From Cheilinus undulatus (taxonomy: Eukaryota > Chordata > Actinopteri > Labriformes > Labridae): a DNA stretch of 64,000 bases. Below the pieces are notes generated by a model, which saw only the letters and a program-made list of their open reading frames with translations, was not told where the DNA came from and made no database searches. The DNA is taken from the NCBI RefSeq assembly GCF_018320785.1, contig NC_054868.1, positions 44,213,874-44,277,873 of the forward strand, given 5' to 3'. Shown here piece after piece: positions 59,207 to 64,000 of this stretch. Position numbers and translations under genes: made by a program. Within the stretch, counting starts at the first letter, position 1. Every line of letters starts with the position of its first letter.

Positions 59207-62200
59207 ATGCAAGAAACCGTGGATATGGTGGACGACCCAGAGTATGAAGAGGAAGAGCCTTCCTTCAGCGACCCAGAGGACTACGAGGATGACGTCGATG
59301 ACGAGGGTGAGCGGCGGCAGGAAAGACGCCGGCTTTTAGGCCTGATGCTAACAGTTAGCATGGAGCTGTACTAAAGAGCTCAATGGTAGTTGTGCTGCAG
59401 GTGCTATAGGGCTAGCTCAAGTTAGCTTGTCAGTTAATTTCCCAACCTTACATTTTAGAGTCCGAACACGAGGAACAAAACAGCGTCATCATCATTTTCT
59501 TGAAACTTATCCCGACATGAGCTAATATTAACCAACGGTTTCATTTCACGCCCATTGAAGCCTCACCCAGACCCCAGACGACCATTCTCCGTGGTCTTCT
59601 CGCTGTCATTATAAAACTGCAGTAAGGCTTAGACTGTCATGTAATTGTCTCACAGCCATCTGAATCAGTTTTAAGAGCCAAGACCACCACAGCCACCTTG
59701 CAGTGCGTGATTTGCAGGAAGCAGCTGGTACATCAGGCCAGCTTTCACATCATGTTCATTTTAGCCCAGGATTGAGGAGGATATAGGGATATAGTCCATA
59801 ATCTCCCTGAGGTTTACTTAACATGAACTGATTTAATACCTTATTAACAGGGTAGTAAGTAACTTCTCTAGGATTGTTCTGATATATATGAGTGCCTTGC
59901 ATAGTAATACTTGACTCATCTGCAAGTGAATTAGATCCCATAATTTGAATCAGTATTACAACAGACCTGTAATTACATGGATCAACAATAATCTAGACTA
60001 TTAGATTTCACAAGTTTAGCAAACTGAAGGACTCTGTGCACTTGTCATAGTATCAAAATGTATTTTTCTTTATGGTTTTCTTTGTGATTCACCTTTTGTG
60101 TCTTTTCTTGATAAATATTGGAAACCTAATCCTATAGGCTTTTTGGCAGTGTTTTAATTTGCTGTCTTAAAGTGATTCTGCCACTTCCCTAATTTGTAGC
60201 ATCTCATTTTTCTACTCATAGTTTGTTTGCTTTCATACTGCTGCAGTTCAGAAATATTAACTAATAAAATATGCTGGCAATCACAGCATCACACACTAAG
60301 ACAGTGGTTAACTTAAATCTGACTGTTGTATGTTTTGGACATTAGTTGTCTGTTGTATCTCAATTTTATTTATTTTTTTTATTTTTCATTTAACAGGGCA
60401 TTTTGCAGTGGTTATTGCTTCATGCGTAATACACAAAAACAGCTGTCTAGCTATTAACAATACTGTTTTTTCAGGGCTTATGTCAGTACAGATTATAAGC
60501 TGTGCATGAGACTGATAACCAGTGTTTGGAATCAATATGCACTTGTTATGACAATCAAAATGTACTTAATGTGACAGAGGTAAAATTGCATGTTTAAGTA
60601 TGTATGAAAATACACAGTTTAGCCTCAGCTCTGTCAACATGAGATGCAGCAGAGGGCAACACAGTCGCAGCAGGAAACAGGAAGTGATGCTGTACTCCAG
60701 TTATCCCCAAATGATGGCCCGTAGACCAAGTTATCTGCCCCACCCAGTCATGATTGCACGGATCAAATAAGCCAAAATTTTATACAAACATTAAAAAAAA
60801 AAAAAATTAAAAATCTGCCTGCTGCAGCTTTTGTGATTTTTTGCTTCAGTACTTCTGAATTCCCTAAACTACCTCTATTCCTTCATATGAAATCGAAGTA
60901 ATCATAATCAAGCAAGATTAACATCTACTGTGACTATTGTTTATGCAGTAGGGGAAAACTTGTGGATGTTTCTGCCCTCAGTTTGATATTCTTGCCACAG
61001 TTTAACCCCTAGGGATCACTAATTGGGGAACTGTGCCATACACTGTCAGTATCACCAGGGCCTCAGTGTTGATTGGCTGAGAGTTGTACGACATCTTGCC
61101 AGTCAGGTAGTATTGTAGGCAGCACATAAGGTGAGGCTGCCGAGTGGGAAAACAAAGTCAAAGGAGAAGACACACCTTGCCGTTGGCAGCACACCTTTTA
61201 ATTAAATTGATCAATTATCGGTAAATAAAATGCTGATACTGGTAATTGCAAAATGCCAGGTATCAGAATCAATAATTGGCCAGGCTGATAATCGCTCTAC
61301 TTGTACTAACTATGGCTAATTTGCAATTGCTGTCATTGATGAGTTTTTTTTTATTATTGAATCTGTTTTTAGATTTAAGGAGATACAGAAACATTATTAT
61401 ACAGTTTAAATACAGTCACTGAAGTCATTACATGGAAGAGACTAAAATCGGTGTAGTCAAATTTTGTTGATAGAAAAAAAAAACTGCTGCAAATGTCTTG
61501 CACTTTCAAGATGCAGTTTTTGCATTCATACACTAGGTATTTTTGTTGTATTACTTTTACTCTTGTTTTTATCTTATTAAGGCCCCTGACAGTAGGAGTA
61601 CAGCGGCTCACTAGCTTATTTATTTTCTTTCTATCACCAAGATAAATCTCCTGCATGTGTAAATGTACTTTGCAAATAGACTTGATTCTGATTTTCATCT
61701 TTCCCCTCAGAGCTCCTGGGTGACATCCTGAGGGAGAAACCCCAGGAAGCTGATGGCATCGACTCTGTGGTTGTGGTGGACAACGTCCCTCAGGTGGGCC
61801 CGGAGCGGTTGGAGAAACTCAAGAACGTCATACACAAAATTTTCTCAAAGTTTGGCAAAATCACCACAGAGTTCTATCCAGAGGCAGAGGGCATGACCAA
61901 AGGGTATGTGTGCTTCTTGCACTGTCTTAATCTCACTCTGTTATTGCAGTATATGGCATTACTGTTGTATTTTAGTGATTTTATGAATGGTAGTAGTAGT
62001 GGTAGTAGGAAACCTTTATGTAAGCCTCAAAAAACATTTAACTTTCCCTCATTTATGATGGCATTAAGATAAAAAAAGGAAAATTCACAAATAAAAAATG
62101 GTCTATTGCACACCGGTAAAGTTGCTACTATGTCAATCATTAGTGTTATGAAAATTATGAATCTTCTTTAAGAAAATTCACAGGACCTGAAGCAGTAGTC

Positions 62201-63089
62201 AGCTAGTAGAATGGCACTGGTAGGGTCCAGTTCATCATGGATGTTCTTTAAAATGGTGAATGTCCAGTAAAGGGTTTTAAGGATTAAAAAGATAATCAAA
62301 AAAGACTCATAGCTCTGACCCATATCTCACACAGGTACATCTTCTTGGAGTATGCCGCTCCCACTCAGGCCCTGGAGGCAGTTAAGAACGCAGATGGGTA
62401 CAAACTTGACAAACAGCATACGTTCAGGGTCAATCTCTTCACTGATTTTGACAAGTAAGTGTGTTAAAGTGTTAAAAATGTGGAGGAACATATTTTGAGA
62501 CAAGCAGACTAATTCTGTCTGCTCATTTTCCCAGATACATGAACATCAGCGATGAGTGGGTTACTCCAGAGAAGCAGCCGTTCAAAGACTTTGTAAGTGC
62601 TGTTTGGTTGTTGATAACTCAGATTTTTACAAAGCATTTCTCATTATTTTTGACAAGTCCATGAAAATGAGCCTGTTGAATAACTTTCCAACCACAAACA
62701 TCTTATCTTATCAGGGTAACATGCGCCACTGGATTGAGGATCCAGATTGTCGTGACCAGTACAGCGTGATCTATGAAGCTGGAGAGAGGACGGCCATTTT
62801 TAATAATGATGCGAAGGACCCAATCATAGTTGAAGAGAGAGCGGTGAGATGACAGGATTGATATGAGTGGATTAAATGTAGTATTACAGTGAGGGTCGGC
62901 CTGCAGACTAATGATGGTTTTGTTTCTGCAGCGCTGGACAGAGACGTACGTCCGATGGTCTCCTAAAGGCACCTACCTGGCCACCTTCCATCAACGAGGC
63001 ATTGCACTGTGGGGCGGTGAGAAGTTCAAGCAGATTCAGAGGTTCAGTCATCAGGGGGTTTCTCTCATCGACTTCTCACCGTGTGAGAG
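59207..63089 (+). CDS. eif3b: eIF3b, translation initiation factor 3 subunit B, N-terminal part
   Basis: Six coding exons: 59207-59306, 61711-61903, 62335-62454, 62535-62592, 62715-62843 and 62932-63089, all GT-AG and in phase, giving 252 complete codons. The gene continues past the right edge after a phase-2 donor. eIF3b is a core scaffold of the eIF3 complex on the 40S ribosome. An acidic N-terminus ([20 protein letters not shown]) leads to an RRM at residues ~51-135, with RNP2 VVVVDNVP and RNP1 KGYIFLEY. The beta-propeller region then begins ([40 protein letters not shown]). These segments are nearly identical to the human protein. The region before the RRM is about 50 residues, far shorter than the mammalian Pro/Ala-rich extension. 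The first ATG (MQE, like human MQD) has T at -3; the next in-frame ATG at 59225 has G at -3 and G at +4. Teleosts can carry two eif3b copies, and which one this is cannot be told. Confidence 0.96.
59307..61710. other. eif3b intron 1
   Basis: 2.4-kb intron between the start exon and the RRM-coding exon. The first ~300 bases continue the CpG-rich promoter region. No other gene or complete repeat was recognised. Confidence 0.7.
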
Positions 63090-64000
63090 GTAATTCACCT
63101 TAGAGATTCAGCTTCTAGATCAGGGGTGTCCAAACTATGGCTCAGGGGCCAAATGCGGCCCAAGATCGAAATTTAATTGGTCCATAGTTAATTCTAAAAA
63201 TAAAATTAAATCTGGCCCACATTTGAACATGGAGCTTGTGTTTCACTGTATTGTACGTCAAAGTTCCAGCCATTAAATCAATCGTTTAGCGTTGTTACAG
63301 ACAGGCCATGGAGTCGAGCTCTGCCTCAATCAGCTGATCTAATGCAATCCCTCATCAGCTGACAGCCAGGTGATTTGCTCTCCTCCACCCCAGCTCCTCC
63401 TTTATTTTCATTCTGACTGAATCAATGTCATATAACTCACTTGTGGATATTAAAGTGGCCCTAACATCCTTACATATTTCTGTATGTGGCCCTCAGTGGA
63501 AAAAGTTTGGACAACCCTGGTCTGGACCATCATTTTTGGACCCCTGTCTGAAACCGTAGTACCACTCTTATATGATTATTTATTTTAATCCAATTTTGTA
63601 AATAAATACTGTTACAGATATTTCCAAGTTACATTCAAGTTGTAAATGAGACTGTAACCACCAATGTCAAATGCAGCTGTTTAATACCTGCACTTGCCAG
63701 CAGTGAACCTCTACTCCACTACTTGAAACTTGTACTATGTACACTTTATTCAATGTTTACAAATGTCACAATGTTTACACTCCACTCAAGGAAGCTTTTC
63801 ACAGTACAATATGATTCATTCTCTCTTTTTACTGTTGCGACTCTCTCTTTTACTGTTGTCATTGCTATTGTTATTGTATTTTATTGTATTTATTCTATTT
63901 TTATTCTGTTTTATTACCCTGATTCTATTTTATCCTAATTTTACTGCTGCTGGACTGTGAGTTCCAAACAAAATTTCATTGTACCAACAACAATGACAAT
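63090..64000. other. eif3b intron running off the right edge
   Basis: After the donor at 63090 no following eif3b exon is present. The stretch holds a hAT-type MITE and a final (T)TATTGTATTTTA-type AT-rich segment. Confidence 0.7.
63121..63519. mobile_element. hAT-type MITE, ~400 bp, in eif3b intron
   Basis: Begins CAGGGGTGTCCAAACTATGG and ends AAAAGTTTGGACAACCCTG, a clear terminal inverted repeat. The 8-base flanks TTCTAGAT and GTCTGGAC match at only five positions, so the insertion is probably old. Non-coding; the interior contains AAATGCGGCCCAAGATCG. Confidence 0.75.

Noticed and set aside
62556-62852. 98-codon continuous frame at eif3b
   Set aside because: It runs through an intron. Only the 3' part (62,715-62,843) is a real eif3b exon, as shown by splice sites and conservation.

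Overview
This window is nuclear DNA of a ray-finned (teleost-type) fish. Coding sequence is split into short exons with GT-AG introns. The proteins they spell are closest to vertebrate families, and the spaces between are AT-rich and full of fish-type repeats: Tc1/mariner relics, hAT-type MITEs, tRNA-derived SINEs, non-LTR retrotransposon ends and minisatellites. No prokaryotic or viral gene organisation is seen.

Five protein-coding genes were reconstructed exon by exon. Region 1 (1-27,057) holds fam83g on the minus strand (coding exons 14,251 to 2,097; the 3' terminal exon was not found) and the last six coding exons of slc5a10 on the plus strand (17,252-27,057). The first part of slc5a10 is not in the window. 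fam83g therefore appears to sit, in opposite orientation, inside a large slc5a10 intron, an arrangement I recall for the human 17p11.2 locus. Region 2 (33,605-42,957) holds a complete five-exon grap-like SH3-SH2-SH3 adaptor gene on the minus strand. Region 3 (47,160-63,089) holds a complete twelve-coding-exon brat1 on the minus strand and the first six coding exons of eif3b on the plus strand. These two are head to head, with 564 bases between their start codons, so they probably share a bidirectional promoter.

The genes serve different processes: CK1/BMP/Wnt scaffolding (FAM83G), Na+-coupled sugar uptake (SLC5A10/SGLT5), lymphoid tyrosine-kinase signalling (GRAP), ATM/Integrator biology (BRAT1) and translation initiation (eIF3b). 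They are neighbours, not an operon. From memory of human maps, the first three match one block (17p11.2) and the last two another (7p22), so the space between grap and brat1 (about 43-47 kb) is a candidate synteny boundary.

I found no convincing new biological system. The points most worth checking are a GRAP C-terminal SH3 domain that has lost two ligand-binding aromatics and gained a long linker, the conserved nested gene, the brat1/eif3b bidirectional promoter, alternative-acceptor sites, and several well-preserved transposon insertions with target-site duplications. One of these is a hAT element whose interior has become a minisatellite. All boundaries were read by eye; gene names rest on recognition of protein motifs, not on a database search.
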